Origin: Guopingia tenuis
GTDB lineage: Bacteria; Bacillota; Clostridia; Christensenellales; Christensenellaceae
Direction: 5' to 3'
Assembly (NCBI RefSeq): GCF_014384805.1
Contig: NZ_JACRSS010000003.1
Span: forward strand, 256,792-320,791
Length of the DNA stretch: 64,000 bases
Part shown: positions 39,485 through 48,115 of the stretch, piece after piece
How the letters are laid out: each line of letters begins with the position of its first letter
How positions within the stretch are numbered: the stretch's first letter is position 1
Program-made: the position numbers and the translations under genes
Notes under the pieces: model-generated
Told to the model about the DNA's origin: nothing
Database searches by the model: none
What the model saw: the letters and a program-made list of their open reading frames with translations, nothing else

Positions 39485-39497
39485 TCAAATTCCCTCC

Positions 39498-39866
39498 TTA
39501 CTTCTTCTTGCCGGCAACCGTGCGCTTGGGACCTTTTCTCGTCCGTGCGTTGGTCTTGGAGCTCTGGCCGCGAACAGGCAGACCTCTTCTGTGCCGAACA
39601 CCGCGATAGCATCCGATTTCCATCAGACGTTTTATGTTAAGGCTGACTTCTCTTCTCAGGTCACCTTCTACTTTATAATGCTTATCGACATACTCACGGA
39701 TCTTGCCCGCATCTTCTTCGGAAAGATCTTTCACCCGGATATCCGGATCGACACCAGTCTGGGCGAGTATGTTCTGCGCCGATTTCAGGCCGATACCATA
39801 TACATAGGTCAGTCCAATTTCGATACGCTTGTCTCTGGGTAAATCTACCCCGGCAATACGTGCCAT
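39498..39866 (-). CDS. rpsM: 30S ribosomal protein S13
   Basis: 122 residues. RIAGVDLPRDKRIEIGLTYV, GIGLKSAQNILAQTGVDPDI, CYRGVRHRRGLPVRGQ, and the basic tail GPKRTVAGKKK. Separated from rpmJ by 196 bases that look structured. Confidence 0.98.
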   Translation of the reverse strand: MARIAGVDLPRDKRIEIGLTYVYGIGLKSAQNILAQTGVDPDIRVKDLSEEDAGKIREYVDKHYKVEGDLRREVSLNIKRLMEIGCYRGVRHRRGLPVRGQSSKTNARTRKGPKRTVAGKKK

Positions 39867-40062
39867 GTTAACCTTTCACCTCCGGCTAATTTTGTTTCTA
39901 TCAAGATAAGATGATTGCATGCCTGCACAATATGGGACAGCACACAGCAATAGCCATCCCATACAGCCGCTGCACAGCAACAGTGCAAACCAGCTTATTT
40001 TTTAGCTTTTTTATATACCAAAACACCGGCCGGCAGCCTTTGCGCCGCGCCGCATGCCTCTT
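39867..40062 (-). promoter_or_regulatory. Structured spacer between rpmJ and rpsM
   Basis: Unusually long for this cluster (others are 1-55 bases). Minus strand holds GCAC-TGTTGCT-GTGC and a longer TATGGGATGGC / GCTGTCCCATA stem, followed by the rpsM ribosome site GGAGGTG. Candidate ribosomal-protein leader or processing site. Confidence 0.4.
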
Positions 40063-40176
40063 TTAGCCCTGTTTCTGCTTATGCTTGGGGTTGGAGCAGA
40101 TGACCATAACTTTCCCATGCCGCTTAATGATCTTGCATTTTTCACAAATAGGCTTCACAGACGGTCTAACCTTCAT
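40063..40176 (-). CDS. rpmJ: 50S ribosomal protein L36
   Basis: 37 residues: MKVRPSVKPICEKCKIIKRH, then GKVMVICSNPKHKQKQG. Zinc-binding C+ form (Cys-x2-Cys, Cys, His). AGGAGGAAGC ribosome site. 185 bases separate it from infA, with a promoter in between. Confidence 0.97.
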   Translation of the reverse strand: MKVRPSVKPICEKCKIIKRHGKVMVICSNPKHKQKQG

Positions 40177-40274
40177 TTTGCTTCCTCCTATCTACTATAG
40201 ACGAAACGCCGGGTGCTTGCCCCGCATTTTGCCATGGCGCACCCCCCCAAAAAAGGAGACAAGCGCACCTTTAT

Positions 40275-40303
40275 ATTCTATCTGGTATTGCAAGGAATTG
40301 CAA
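40275..40303 (-). promoter_or_regulatory. Internal promoter before rpmJ
   Basis: TTGCAA (40298-40303), 17-base spacer, TAGAAT (40275-40280). Would give the alpha-operon half (rpmJ to rplQ) its own transcription; the ~95-base leader carries a GGGTGC..GCACCC stem (GGGGGGGTGCGCC with GGCAAGCACCCGG). Confidence 0.5.
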
Positions 40304-40361
40304 TCCTTTTTCCAAAAATATTTTGCTTTTTTTGCGATTTATCCGGGGAAAAACGCGTTTT

Positions 40362-40583
40362 TCACGCCTTGCCCCGCCATGTGATCCGTCCTCTTGTCAG
40401 GTCATAGGGGGAAAGCTCCACCGTGACCTTGTCGCCCGGGAGGATCCGGATATAATTCATCCGCAGCTTTCCGGAGATATGTGCGAGCACCTTATGCCCG
40501 TTTTCCAGCTCCACTTCAAAGGCGGCATTGGGAAACGCCTCCGTTACGACACCTTCCACTTCGATTACATCACTTTTAGACAA
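40362..40583 (-). CDS. infA: Translation initiation factor IF-1
   Basis: 73 residues, a single OB fold: SKSDVIEVEGVVTEAFPNAA, FEVELENGHKVLAHISGKLR, MNYIRILPGDKVTVELSPYD, LTRGRITWRGKA. Binds the 30S A site. 12 bases after the KOW protein gene. Confidence 0.97.
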   Translation of the reverse strand: MSKSDVIEVEGVVTEAFPNAAFEVELENGHKVLAHISGKLRMNYIRILPGDKVTVELSPYDLTRGRITWRGKA

Positions 40584-40595
40584 GTTGACCTCTCC

Positions 40596-40877
40596 TTATC
40601 GATTCTCATCATATCCGAGACTTTTCAGCGCGCTGTTGATCTCCGCGTCAAACACCTTTGCGCCCTCTTTGAGCTTTGCCGCAATAGCCTCCGCAACATC
40701 CCCGCGGCATTCCAGATGCTTGATCCGCTTGCGCTTGGGGCTGGCGATTTTGTGGGCGGCCCCATCGACAATCAGAACAAACTGCTCGTCGACGATCTCC
40801 TTCACAAGGAAATACTTTCCCTTGTCCCGGCCGGCCTTGGATCGGCAAACCCTTCCGATGCAAATTGTATGTTCCAC
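40596..40877 (-). CDS. KOW-domain RNA-binding protein (L14e/L27e-like)
   Basis: 93 residues from GTG 40877 (AAGGAG 9 bases upstream); an in-frame ATG at 40913 overlapping the map stop lacks a ribosome site. N-terminal KOW-type barrel: CIGRVCRSKAGRDKGKYFLV then DEQFVLIVDGAAHKIASPKR, basic KRKRIKHLE, acidic helical tail. This protein is regularly encoded between map and infA in Firmicutes and is presumed ribosome-associated. Confidence 0.85.
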   Translation of the reverse strand: MEHTICIGRVCRSKAGRDKGKYFLVKEIVDEQFVLIVDGAAHKIASPKRKRIKHLECRGDVAEAIAAKLKEGAKVFDAEINSALKSLGYDENR

Positions 40878-40912
40878 CAATCTGTCTCCTTCAACTCCTG
40901 CCCGGCTATCCA

Positions 40913-41668
40913 TTAAAAGGCGGAAAGCACAGTCAGCAATTCGGGTTCCCCCTCGGTGATGGCAATAGTATTTTCATAATGGGCGGATAATTTTCCGTCC
41001 GCCGTATGCACCGTCCATCCGTCGTCATCCCAGGTCACCTTTTCAGTTCCCAGGTTGATCATGGGTTCCACCGCAATGGTCATGCCCGCCCGGAGCCTTG
41101 GCCCCTTGGACTTTCCCGCATAGTTGGGAACATCCGGCGCCTCATGGAGATTCTGCCCCACGCCATGGCCCACCAGCTCCCGCACGACTCCCATTCCATA
41201 GGACTCGGCATATTCCTGCACGGCCCGGCCGATATCGGACACATGGTTTCCCGCCAGTGCCTGGGCAATTCCCCGGTAGAAGCTCTCCCGGGTCACGTCG
41301 ATGAGGTTCTGCGCCTCCGGCGAAATTTTCCCTACCGGCACCGTGCGCGCCATATCTGAATGGTAGCCATGATAGATCGCGCCCAGGTCGATGCTCAGAA
41401 TATCGCCTTCTTCCAACCTGCGTTTGCCGGGTATCCCGTGGACGACCTCGTCATTGACGGAAGCGCAGATCGCCCCCGGAAATCCGTTATAACCTTTGAA
41501 CGACGCCTTTGCACCGGATTTTGTGATCACTTCGAGAGCGATTTTATCCAGCGCCTTTGTGCTGATGCCCGGGCGCACCGCCGCAACAACCGCCTCCATG
41601 GCGGCAACGGCGATTTTCCCGGACGCCCGCATCTTTTCGATTTCATCCAAAGACTTCAAAATAATCAT
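40913..41668 (-). CDS. map: Methionine aminopeptidase type I
   Basis: 251 residues. Removes N-terminal Met from nascent proteins. ISTKALDKIALEVITKSGAK, SVNDEVVHGIPGKRRLEEGD, the two Asp ligands in ILSIDLGAIYHGYHSDMART, His in GHGVGQNLHEAPDVPNYAG, Glu in VEPMINLGTEK and TIAITEGEPELL. Three bases after adk. Confidence 0.97.
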   Translation of the reverse strand: MIILKSLDEIEKMRASGKIAVAAMEAVVAAVRPGISTKALDKIALEVITKSGAKASFKGYNGFPGAICASVNDEVVHGIPGKRRLEEGDILSIDLGAIYHGYHSDMARTVPVGKISPEAQNLIDVTRESFYRGIAQALAGNHVSDIGRAVQEYAESYGMGVVRELVGHGVGQNLHEAPDVPNYAGKSKGPRLRAGMTIAVEPMINLGTEKVTWDDDGWTVHTADGKLSAHYENTIAITEGEPELLTVLSAF

Positions 41669-41671
41669 GTT

Positions 41672-42292
41672 TTACTTTCCGCTTTCCAGCATGGCAGCGA
41701 CTTCTTCTGCCACATAGCTGGTAGACTCGCTCACGTCATAGGTATGAACGATGCCCTGCTTATCGTAATATTCGATGAGAGGGGCGGTCTGTTCCATATA
41801 GACGTCAAACCGCTTCCGCGCCGTAGATTCGTTATCGTCGTCACGGATATACAGTGCGCCGCCGCAGGCATCGCATGTCTCGCCGGAATGCCAGTTGGTG
41901 TTGTATACGGCGCCGCAGTCCCGGCAGATCCTCCGGGAGCAGATCCGTGCCACCACTACATCGGCATCCACCGCCAAATTGATGACCGCATCGATCTTTG
42001 CAATTTTATCGAGAGCCTTCGCCTGCTCTACAGTGCGGGGAAAGCCATCGAAAAGTACATTTCCGCTGCTCGCTGCCAGGCGCTTTTCCACCATATCGAT
42101 GATTACCTGATCCGGGACCAGCTTTCCTTCATCGATATAGCCCTTCGCCATTTTTCCCAGCTCTGTTCCCTCTTTCATCTCGCTTCTAAGCATATCGCCC
42201 GTGGAGAGATGATCCAGGGGGAGTTTCTTCTTCAACTCCGCTGCAATGGTGCCTTTTCCCGCTCCGGGAGGCCCTAAAAATATCAGGTTCAT
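41672..42292 (-). CDS. adk: Adenylate kinase (zinc-finger lid form)
   Basis: 206 residues. P-loop GPPGAGKGT, DHLSTGDMLRSE, DGFPRTVEQA, and a lid with CRDCGAVYN and CDACGG giving a four-Cys zinc site, usual in Gram-positive enzymes. The region after the lid (RKRFDVYMEQTAPLIEYYDK) is standard; total length is slightly shorter than the typical ~215. Confidence 0.97.
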   Translation of the reverse strand: MNLIFLGPPGAGKGTIAAELKKKLPLDHLSTGDMLRSEMKEGTELGKMAKGYIDEGKLVPDQVIIDMVEKRLAASSGNVLFDGFPRTVEQAKALDKIAKIDAVINLAVDADVVVARICSRRICRDCGAVYNTNWHSGETCDACGGALYIRDDDNESTARKRFDVYMEQTAPLIEYYDKQGIVHTYDVSESTSYVAEEVAAMLESGK

Positions 42293-42307
42293 CGCTTTCC
42301 TCCTCTA

Positions 42308-43567
42308 TTATTTCAGGAATCCCTTATAGTGACGCATCATCATCTGGCTCTCCAGCTGCTTGGTCGTCTCCAGCGAGACGCTGACCATAATCAGCAGGCT
42401 GGTTGCGCCAAAGGCCGTGTTCATGCCCGACATTGTGGAGAACAGGGTCGGAACCGCTGCCACCAACGCCAGGAAAATGGCGCCAAACAGCGTGATCCGG
42501 GAAAGAATGCGGGCCAGATAATCCGAAGTGGGCCGTCCGGGACGGATGCCCGGGATGAACCCGCCATACTGCTGAATGTTCTTGGACACATCCACCGGGT
42601 TAAAGGCGATCTGCGCATAGAAATAGGAGAAGAACAGGATCAGCACGAAATAGATGACCGCATAGAGCCAGCTGCCCGTTCCCAGGAAACGATTCACCCA
42701 GGAGGCGAAACCGCTGTCCGGCACGAACTGGGCAATCATGCCAGGAATCTGCACAAAGGTCATGGCAAAAATCAGCGGCATAACGCCGGACTGGTTGACC
42801 TTCATGGGGATAAAGGTGGACTGGCCGCCATACTGCTTGCGTCCCACAACCCGCTTCGCATACTGCACGGGGATACGCCGCTCGCCCAGATCCACAAAGG
42901 TCAGGGCCGCGATGATGACGATGGCCGCAATGACAAAAGCCACCAGGATCCACGCGCTGGTGTTTCCGCTGAAAACGTTGGTGCAGAGAGTAATAATCTC
43001 TGAAGGGAGCTTCGCGACGATTCCGATGAAGATCAGCAGGGAGATGCCGTTTCCGATTCCCTTTTCATTGATCCGCTCGCCCAGCCACATAATAAGAGCC
43101 GTTCCTGCCGTCAGGCAGAGGATGATGGTGATATAGTTGAAAATATCCGTGGACTGCACAGCCTGGCTTCCCATGCTCACCAGGATGCCGATGGCCTGCA
43201 CCAGGCCGAGGCCTACAGCCAGATACCGGGTAATTCTCCCGATTTTCTTTCTTCCGTCCTCCCCTTCCTTGCTCATGCGTTCCAGAGCTGGAATCGCAAT
43301 AGTCAGAAGGTTCATGATAATGGAAGCGTTGATATACGGGATAACGCCCAGAGCAAAGATGGACATATTCTGCAGGCCGCCGCCCGAGAACACATTCAGG
43401 AACCCCAGCAGGCTATAGTTCTCCACCTGCGAAGCAATATACGCCGCATTCGTGCCCGGGACGGGAATTACACATCCCAGGCGATAGATCAAAAGAATGA
43501 ACAGCGTGTATAGAATCTTTTTTCTTAAGTCTGCTATCTTCCAAGCATTTCCCAAGACCTTAAACAT
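42308..43567 (-). CDS. secY: Preprotein translocase subunit SecY
   Basis: 419 residues, ten membrane helices. IPVPGTNAAYI, the plug region GGGLQNMSIFALGVIPYINA, GTALIMWLGERINEKGIGNG, ERRIPVQYAKRVVGRKQYGG, and the cytosolic loop NIQQYGGFIPGIRPGRPT. Core channel of protein export. Start overlaps the rplO stop by one base. Confidence 0.98.
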   Translation of the reverse strand: MFKVLGNAWKIADLRKKILYTLFILLIYRLGCVIPVPGTNAAYIASQVENYSLLGFLNVFSGGGLQNMSIFALGVIPYINASIIMNLLTIAIPALERMSKEGEDGRKKIGRITRYLAVGLGLVQAIGILVSMGSQAVQSTDIFNYITIILCLTAGTALIMWLGERINEKGIGNGISLLIFIGIVAKLPSEIITLCTNVFSGNTSAWILVAFVIAAIVIIAALTFVDLGERRIPVQYAKRVVGRKQYGGQSTFIPMKVNQSGVMPLIFAMTFVQIPGMIAQFVPDSGFASWVNRFLGTGSWLYAVIYFVLILFFSYFYAQIAFNPVDVSKNIQQYGGFIPGIRPGRPTSDYLARILSRITLFGAIFLALVAAVPTLFSTMSGMNTAFGATSLLIMVSVSLETTKQLESQMMMRHYKGFLK

Positions 43568-44010
43568 TATTCGGTCACCTCAGCAGTCCCCCCCGCGGCA
43601 ACGATCTTTTCCTGCGCGGACTTTGTGAATTTGGCGGCTTTGACATTGAGCTTTTTCGTCAGCTCGCCGTTCCCCAGAATTTTCAGGCCGTCGTTCACCT
43701 TCTTGATGAAGTTGATCTCCTTCAAGAATTCCGCCGTAATCTCGGTTCCATCCTCGAATACATTCAGGTCTTCCACGTTGACGGTGGTGTAAACTGTTGC
43801 AAAGATGTTGGTGAAGCCTCTCTTGGGAAGCCGTCTCGAAAGGGGCATCTGGCCGCCTTCAAAACCGGGGCGAACACCGCCGCCGCTTCTGGATTTCTGG
43901 CCCTTCTGGCCGCGGGCGGAAGTTTTTCCCAGGCCCGAACCAGAGCCTCTGCCGACTCTTTTGGGAGCTTTTCTCGCGCCGGGAGCGCTCGTCAGTTCAT
44001 GGAGTTTCAT
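43567..44010 (-). CDS. rplO: 50S ribosomal protein L15
   Basis: 147 residues. KLHELTSAPGARKAPKRVGR, GSGLGKTSARGQKGQKSRSG, GFEGGQMPLSRRLPKRGFTN and C-terminal AKFTKSAQEKIVAAGGTAEV. Confidence 0.98.
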   Translation of the reverse strand: MKLHELTSAPGARKAPKRVGRGSGSGLGKTSARGQKGQKSRSGGGVRPGFEGGQMPLSRRLPKRGFTNIFATVYTTVNVEDLNVFEDGTEITAEFLKEINFIKKVNDGLKILGNGELTKKLNVKAAKFTKSAQEKIVAAGGTAEVTE

Positions 44011-44023
44011 AAAGCTTCCCTCC

Positions 44024-44203
44024 TTATACTTCTTCTACCGATACCAGATGCTTCACCTTGAAGATCATGCCTCTGATCGGTGCGTTGTCTTCCTTGACGA
44101 CCGTGGACTGGAGCTTCCGGAGGCCCAGAGCTCTCACGGTGTCTTTCTGATCCTGCGGGCAGCCGATGGTGCTCTTCACGAGCTTGATTTTTAACTGTGC
44201 CAT
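44024..44203 (-). CDS. rpmD: 50S ribosomal protein L30
   Basis: 59 residues: MAQLKIKLVKSTIGCPQDQK, then DTVRALGLRKLQSTVVKEDN, APIRGMIFKVKHLVSVEEV. Correct position between rpsE and rplO with 13-14 base gaps on both sides. Confidence 0.97.
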   Translation of the reverse strand: MAQLKIKLVKSTIGCPQDQKDTVRALGLRKLQSTVVKEDNAPIRGMIFKVKHLVSVEEV

Positions 44204-44217
44204 GATTTGCTACCCCC

Positions 44218-44715
44218 TTACTGCAATTCTTCCAGGCTCACGCCCCGCAGCCGCGCCACCTGCGCCGCCGTCTTTAACTGCTTCAGGCCTTCGATGGTGG
44301 CCTTTACGCAGTTGATGGGGTTGTTGGAGCCATAGGACTTGGTCCGGATATCCTTCACGCCGGCCAGTTCCAGCACCGCGCGGGCATGGCCGCCGGCCAG
44401 AACGCCGGTACCTTCCTGAGCGGGCATCATGAGAACCTGGCCCTTGCCAAACTTTCCGATGACTTCGTGAGGAATTGTGGTTCCCTTGGTGGGGACCTCG
44501 ATCATCTGCCGTTTCGCGCTTTCCACCGCTTTGCGGATCGCTTCGGGGATTTCGGCTGCTTTGCCCATGCCGCATCCCACATGGCCGTTTTCATCGCCAA
44601 CGACGACCAGCGCAGAGAAGCGCATGTTGCGGCCGCCCTTTACCGTTTTGGCTACGCGGTTTACGGCTACAAGCTTTTCTTTTAAATCCAGTGTACTGGC
44701 ATCAATGCGTTGCAA
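44218..44715 (-). CDS. rpsE: 30S ribosomal protein S5
   Basis: 165 residues. KEKLVAVNRVAKTVKGGRNM, FSALVVVGDENGHVGCGMGK, AAEIPEAIRKAVESAKRQM, and NPINCVKATIEGLKQL. N-terminal double-stranded RNA-binding fold plus C-terminal S5 domain. Confidence 0.98.
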   Translation of the reverse strand: MQRIDASTLDLKEKLVAVNRVAKTVKGGRNMRFSALVVVGDENGHVGCGMGKAAEIPEAIRKAVESAKRQMIEVPTKGTTIPHEVIGKFGKGQVLMMPAQEGTGVLAGGHARAVLELAGVKDIRTKSYGSNNPINCVKATIEGLKQLKTAAQVARLRGVSLEELQ

Positions 44716-44729
44716 CTTTCAAACCCTCC

Positions 44730-45098
44730 TTATAACTTCAGACCGGCTTCTCTGGCGCCGTCTGCAACCTGAGCGACCCGGCCGGTGTAGACATAGCCAC
44801 CACGGTCAAAGACCACTTCCTTGATTCCTTTTTCCAGAGCCTTCTTCGCCGCGGTTTCGCCCACGATCTTGGAGGCTTCTTTCTTCGTCTTATCCGCGAT
44901 CACTCCCGCCAGATCCTTGTCAAGCGTGGATGCCGCGACGAGGGTGTTGCCCGCAACGTCGTCAATCACCTGCACATAGATGTTGTTCAGGCTTCTGTAT
45001 ACGCACATTCTGGGACGCTCTGCCGTTCCGCTCACTTTGTTGCGGATGCGCTGGTGACGTCCTTTACGGATTGCATTTTTATCTACTTTTTTAATCAT
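44730..45098 (-). CDS. rplR: 50S ribosomal protein L18
   Basis: 122 residues. Basic start KNAIRKGRHQRIRNKVSGTA, RPRMCVYRSLNNIYVQVIDD, GETAAKKALEKGIKEVVFDR, GGYVYTGRVAQVADGAREAG. Binds 5S rRNA. Confidence 0.98.
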   Translation of the reverse strand: MIKKVDKNAIRKGRHQRIRNKVSGTAERPRMCVYRSLNNIYVQVIDDVAGNTLVAASTLDKDLAGVIADKTKKEASKIVGETAAKKALEKGIKEVVFDRGGYVYTGRVAQVADGAREAGLKL

Positions 45099-45116
45099 AC
45101 CTTAAAGAACCTCCCC

Positions 45117-45656
45117 TTACATTCCAGACTTGCCTTCTTTGCGGCGCACATATTCGCCCTTATAGCGGATACCCTTGCCCTTATACGGCTCAGGCGACCG
45201 GACGGCGCGAATGTTTGCAGCCACCTGCCCAACCTGCTGTTTGTCGATTCCCTTGACGATGATCGCCGTCTGGGAGGGAACCTCAAATTTGATGCCCTCC
45301 GGCTGTTCGATCTCTACCGGATGGGAATAGCCCATGTTCAGCACCAGCTTTTTGCCGGAAAGCTGCGCACGGTATCCAACGCCGATGATCTCCAGTTCCT
45401 TCGCGAATTCCTCGTGAACGCCCTTGACCATGTTGGCGATGAGTGCTCTTGTCAAACCATGGAGTGCTTTATGCTGTTTTTTGTCCGACGGACGGGATAC
45501 GGTGATCACATTGCCGTCGATGTTGATTTCCATGTCGCCGCTGAACGCTTGGGACAGCTCACCCTTGGGTCCTTTCACCTTAAGTACGTTTCCGCTTTCC
45601 AGGGAAGCGGTCACGCCGGCAGGCAGCTCGACAGGAAGTTTACCTATTCTAGACAT
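45117..45656 (-). CDS. rplF: 50S ribosomal protein L6
   Basis: 179 residues. SRIGKLPVELPAGVTASLES, LIANMVKGVHEEFAKELEII, GVGYRAQLSGKKLVLNMGYS, and the C-terminal RSPEPYKGKGIRYKGEYVRR. Confidence 0.98.
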   Translation of the reverse strand: MSRIGKLPVELPAGVTASLESGNVLKVKGPKGELSQAFSGDMEINIDGNVITVSRPSDKKQHKALHGLTRALIANMVKGVHEEFAKELEIIGVGYRAQLSGKKLVLNMGYSHPVEIEQPEGIKFEVPSQTAIIVKGIDKQQVGQVAANIRAVRSPEPYKGKGIRYKGEYVRRKEGKSGM

Positions 45657-45696
45657 ATCTTCTCCTTGTTCCTCTCTTGTGGTCTATGAAGCGATC

Positions 45697-46095
45697 CTAC
45701 CAGATGTAGGCCAAAACTTCTCCGCCCACAGAATTTTTTCTAGCCTCAGCGTCCGTGATGACGCCCTTGGATGTGGAAATAATGGCGATTCCCAGGCCGC
45801 CCAGCACCTTGGGCACCTGATCTTTTCTCGCATAAACGCGAAGGCCGGGCCGGCTGATCTTTTTGAGCCCCGAGATCACCCGTTCTCCGTTTGCGCCATA
45901 TTTCAGTTTCACGCGCAGGGTTCCCTGCACGCCGTCTTCAATGAGTTCGCAGCCTTTGATGAAGCCTTCCTTCAAAAGGATTTTCGCGATGGACATCTTC
46001 ATCTTGGAAGCGGGCATATCCACGACTTCTTTTTTTACCACCAAAGCATTGCGAATGCGTGTAAGCATATCCGCTACCGGATCCGTAACTGGCAT
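45697..46095 (-). CDS. rpsH: 30S ribosomal protein S8
   Basis: 132 residues. DPVADMLTRIRNALVVKKEV, GANGERVISGLKKISRPGLR, and the C-terminal GLGIAIISTSKGVITDAEAR, GGEVLAYIW. 32 bases after rpsN. Confidence 0.98.
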   Translation of the reverse strand: MPVTDPVADMLTRIRNALVVKKEVVDMPASKMKMSIAKILLKEGFIKGCELIEDGVQGTLRVKLKYGANGERVISGLKKISRPGLRVYARKDQVPKVLGGLGIAIISTSKGVITDAEARKNSVGGEVLAYIW

Positions 46096-46127
46096 TTCCT
46101 TGTTCCTCCTCTTTTCAAAAGTGCTTC

Positions 46128-46313
46128 TTACCAGCTTGCCTTTCTCACACCGGGGATCTGTCCACGGTAAGCAAGCTCACGAAAACAAATACGGCAAATG
46201 CCATATTTTCTAAGCACGGAATGAGGGCGCCCGCAAATGCGGCATCTGGTGTAATTCCGCGTGGAGAATTTCGACCCTCTCTGCTGCTTTAAAATCATGC
46301 TTTTCTTAGCCAC
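46128..46313 (-). CDS. rpsN: 30S ribosomal protein S14 type Z
   Basis: 61 residues, the short zinc form: AKKSMILKQQRGSKFSTRNY, CRICGRPHSVLRKYGICRIC, FRELAYRGQIPGVRKASW. Two Cys-x2-Cys pairs. Zinc-free paralogues, if any, lie outside the window. Confidence 0.98.
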   Translation of the reverse strand: MAKKSMILKQQRGSKFSTRNYTRCRICGRPHSVLRKYGICRICFRELAYRGQIPGVRKASW

Positions 46314-46328
46314 TTTGCCTGTTCCTCC

Positions 46329-46868
46329 TTATTTCTTGAAAGGCATGCCCATGAACGAAAGAAGTTCGCGGGCCTCTTCGTCGGTGTTCGCGGTGGTGAC
46401 GATGATGATATCCATGCCGCGCACCTTCTCGACCTTGTCATAATCAATTTCGGGGAACACCAGCTGTTCTTTGAATCCCATGGCGAAGTTGCCCCGGCCG
46501 TCAAAAGATTTGGGGGAGAGTCCCCGGAAATCCCGGACGCGGGGGATCGCGATGCTGATGAGTTTATCGACGAATTCATACATCCGGTCGCCGCGCAGCG
46601 TCACTTTGGCGCCGATCTTCATGCCCTCGCGGACCTTGAAGTTTGCCACCGAGTGGCGCGCCACCGTCACAACCGGCTTCTGGCCGGAGATAATCGAAAG
46701 TTCTTCCAGAGCTGAATCGAGGCCTTTGGGGTTGTCTTTAATATCACCCATGCCCATGTTGATCACGACTTTTTCCAGTTTCGGAACTTGCATGATGTTT
46801 TTATAGCTAAATTTCTGCATCATGGCAGGAATGATCTCTGCTTTGTAAGTATCCTTTAATCTAGGCAA
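46329..46868 (-). CDS. rplE: 50S ribosomal protein L5
   Basis: 179 residues. NIMQVPKLEKVVINMGMGDI, ITGQKPVV-type block IISGQKPVVTVARHSVANFK, FVDKLISIAIPRVRDFRGLS, GNFAMGFKEQLVFPEIDYDK. Contacts 5S rRNA and P-site tRNA. Confidence 0.98.
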   Translation of the reverse strand: MPRLKDTYKAEIIPAMMQKFSYKNIMQVPKLEKVVINMGMGDIKDNPKGLDSALEELSIISGQKPVVTVARHSVANFKVREGMKIGAKVTLRGDRMYEFVDKLISIAIPRVRDFRGLSPKSFDGRGNFAMGFKEQLVFPEIDYDKVEKVRGMDIIIVTTANTDEEARELLSFMGMPFKK

Positions 46869-46888
46869 TGTTCTTTCCTCCTTTCAGC

Positions 46889-47212
46889 TTATTTATCCAA
46901 GATTTCGCCGCACTTCTTGCAGAAGCGGACTTTCTTGCCATCGTCCAGGACCTTTTTGCCTGTCCGGGTGGCCTTGTTGCACTTGGGGCACTGGAGCATC
47001 ACGTTGGAAGCGTCGATGACGTTTTCCTGGTGGATGATGCCGCCGGGATCCGACTGGCCCTGGGCTTTCTTATGCTTTGTCACGACGTTCACGCCGCCAA
47101 CCAGCACCTTGCCCTTGGCCGGATAGGCTTCCATCACCTTTCCGCTCTTGCCCTTGTCTTTTCCTGTAATAACGACGACCGTGTCGTCCTTTTTAACATG
47201 CAATTTTGTCAT
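46889..47212 (-). CDS. rplX: 50S ribosomal protein L24 with C-terminal zinc ribbon
   Basis: 107 residues. KOW domain KDDTVVVITGKDKGKSGKVM and KHKKAQGQSDPGGIIHQENV; C-terminal CPKCNKATRTGKKVL and VRFCKKCGEILDK give two Cys-x2-Cys pairs of a zinc ribbon. Confidence 0.97.
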   Translation of the reverse strand: MTKLHVKKDDTVVVITGKDKGKSGKVMEAYPAKGKVLVGGVNVVTKHKKAQGQSDPGGIIHQENVIDASNVMLQCPKCNKATRTGKKVLDDGKKVRFCKKCGEILDK

Positions 47213-47231
47213 ATGAACGAACCTGCCTTCC

Positions 47232-47600
47232 TTAAAGTACTTCGGGGGCCAGAGACACGATCTTCATATAATCCTTGTCTCTCAGTTCCCGAGCAACAGG
47301 CCCAAAGATACGCGTTCCTCTCGGCTGTTTGTTCGCGTCGATGATGACTGCCGCGTTTTCGTCAAATTTGATATAGGAACCATCCGGTCTTCTGACGCCC
47401 TTCACGCTGCGAACTACAACCGCTTTGACAACGTCTTTTTTCTTAACAACACCGCCGGGGGTAGCCGTTTTCACCGAAGCTACGATCACATCGCCGATGT
47501 TAGCCGTCCGTTTCATCGAACCGCCAAGCACCTTGATGCACTGCACAATTTTCGCCCCGGAGTTGTCAGCTACTTTTAAACGTGTTTGTGGCTGAATCAT
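47232..47600 (-). CDS. rplN: 50S ribosomal protein L14
   Basis: 122 residues. MIQPQTRLKVADNSGAKIVQ, CIKVLGGSMKRTANIGDVIV, ASVKTATPGGVVKKKDVVKA, RGTRIFGPVARELRDKDYMK. Confidence 0.98.
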   Translation of the reverse strand: MIQPQTRLKVADNSGAKIVQCIKVLGGSMKRTANIGDVIVASVKTATPGGVVKKKDVVKAVVVRSVKGVRRPDGSYIKFDENAAVIIDANKQPRGTRIFGPVARELRDKDYMKIVSLAPEVL

Positions 47601-47621
47601 AATGTTCTCTCCTTTGCTTTC

Positions 47622-47885
47622 CTACTTGGCTTTCTCAATAATCTCAACGAGTCTCCAGTTTTTATCCTTGCTCAACGGACGCGTTTCCATAATTTTTACG
47701 GTATCGCCGATGCCGCATTCATTATTTTCATCGTGTGCCTTGAACTTCTTCGAATAGTTCACGGTTTTCTTATATAAAGGATGTTTCTTCTTGGTTTTTA
47801 CCGCAACTACGATTGTTTTATCCATCTTATCGCTGACAACCTGGCCGATCCGGGTTTTGCGAAGATTTCTTGCTTGTTCTTCCAC
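47622..47885 (-). CDS. rpsQ: 30S ribosomal protein S17
   Basis: 87 residues from GTG 47885 with AAGGAG 7 bases upstream; an in-frame TTG six codons earlier would lie in that ribosome site. RNLRKTRIGQVVSDKMDKTI, VVAVKTKKKHPLYKKTVNYS, MKFKAHDE-type block KKFKAHDENNECGIGDTVKI, ETRPLSKDKNWRLVEI. Confidence 0.96.
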   Translation of the reverse strand: MEEQARNLRKTRIGQVVSDKMDKTIVVAVKTKKKHPLYKKTVNYSKKFKAHDENNECGIGDTVKIMETRPLSKDKNWRLVEIIEKAK

Positions 47886-47905
47886 GGAAGCTCTCCTTTC
47901 CAAAC

Positions 47906-48115
47906 TTATTTAGCAGCCTTCAGCTCGCGCTCTTTCAAAATGGTCTTGACGCGCGCGATGTCTTTCTTGACTTCCCGAATGCTCAAGGGGTTTCCCAGCT
48001 GGCCGGTGGCTTTCTGGAAACGCAGGTTGAAAAACTCGGTTTTCAGGTCGACGAGCTTCTGTTCCAGCTCGTGATCCGCCATTTCATGAAATTGCTTAGC
48101 CTTCAACTTGCTCAC
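47906..48115 (-). CDS. rpmC: 50S ribosomal protein L29
   Basis: 69 residues, GTG start overlapping rplP by 20 bases. KQFHEMADHELEQKLVDLKT, EFFNLRFQKATGQLGNPLSI, REVKKDIARVKTILKERELK. Two-helix hairpin fold near the peptide exit. Confidence 0.96.
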   Translation of the reverse strand: MSKLKAKQFHEMADHELEQKLVDLKTEFFNLRFQKATGQLGNPLSIREVKKDIARVKTILKERELKAAK

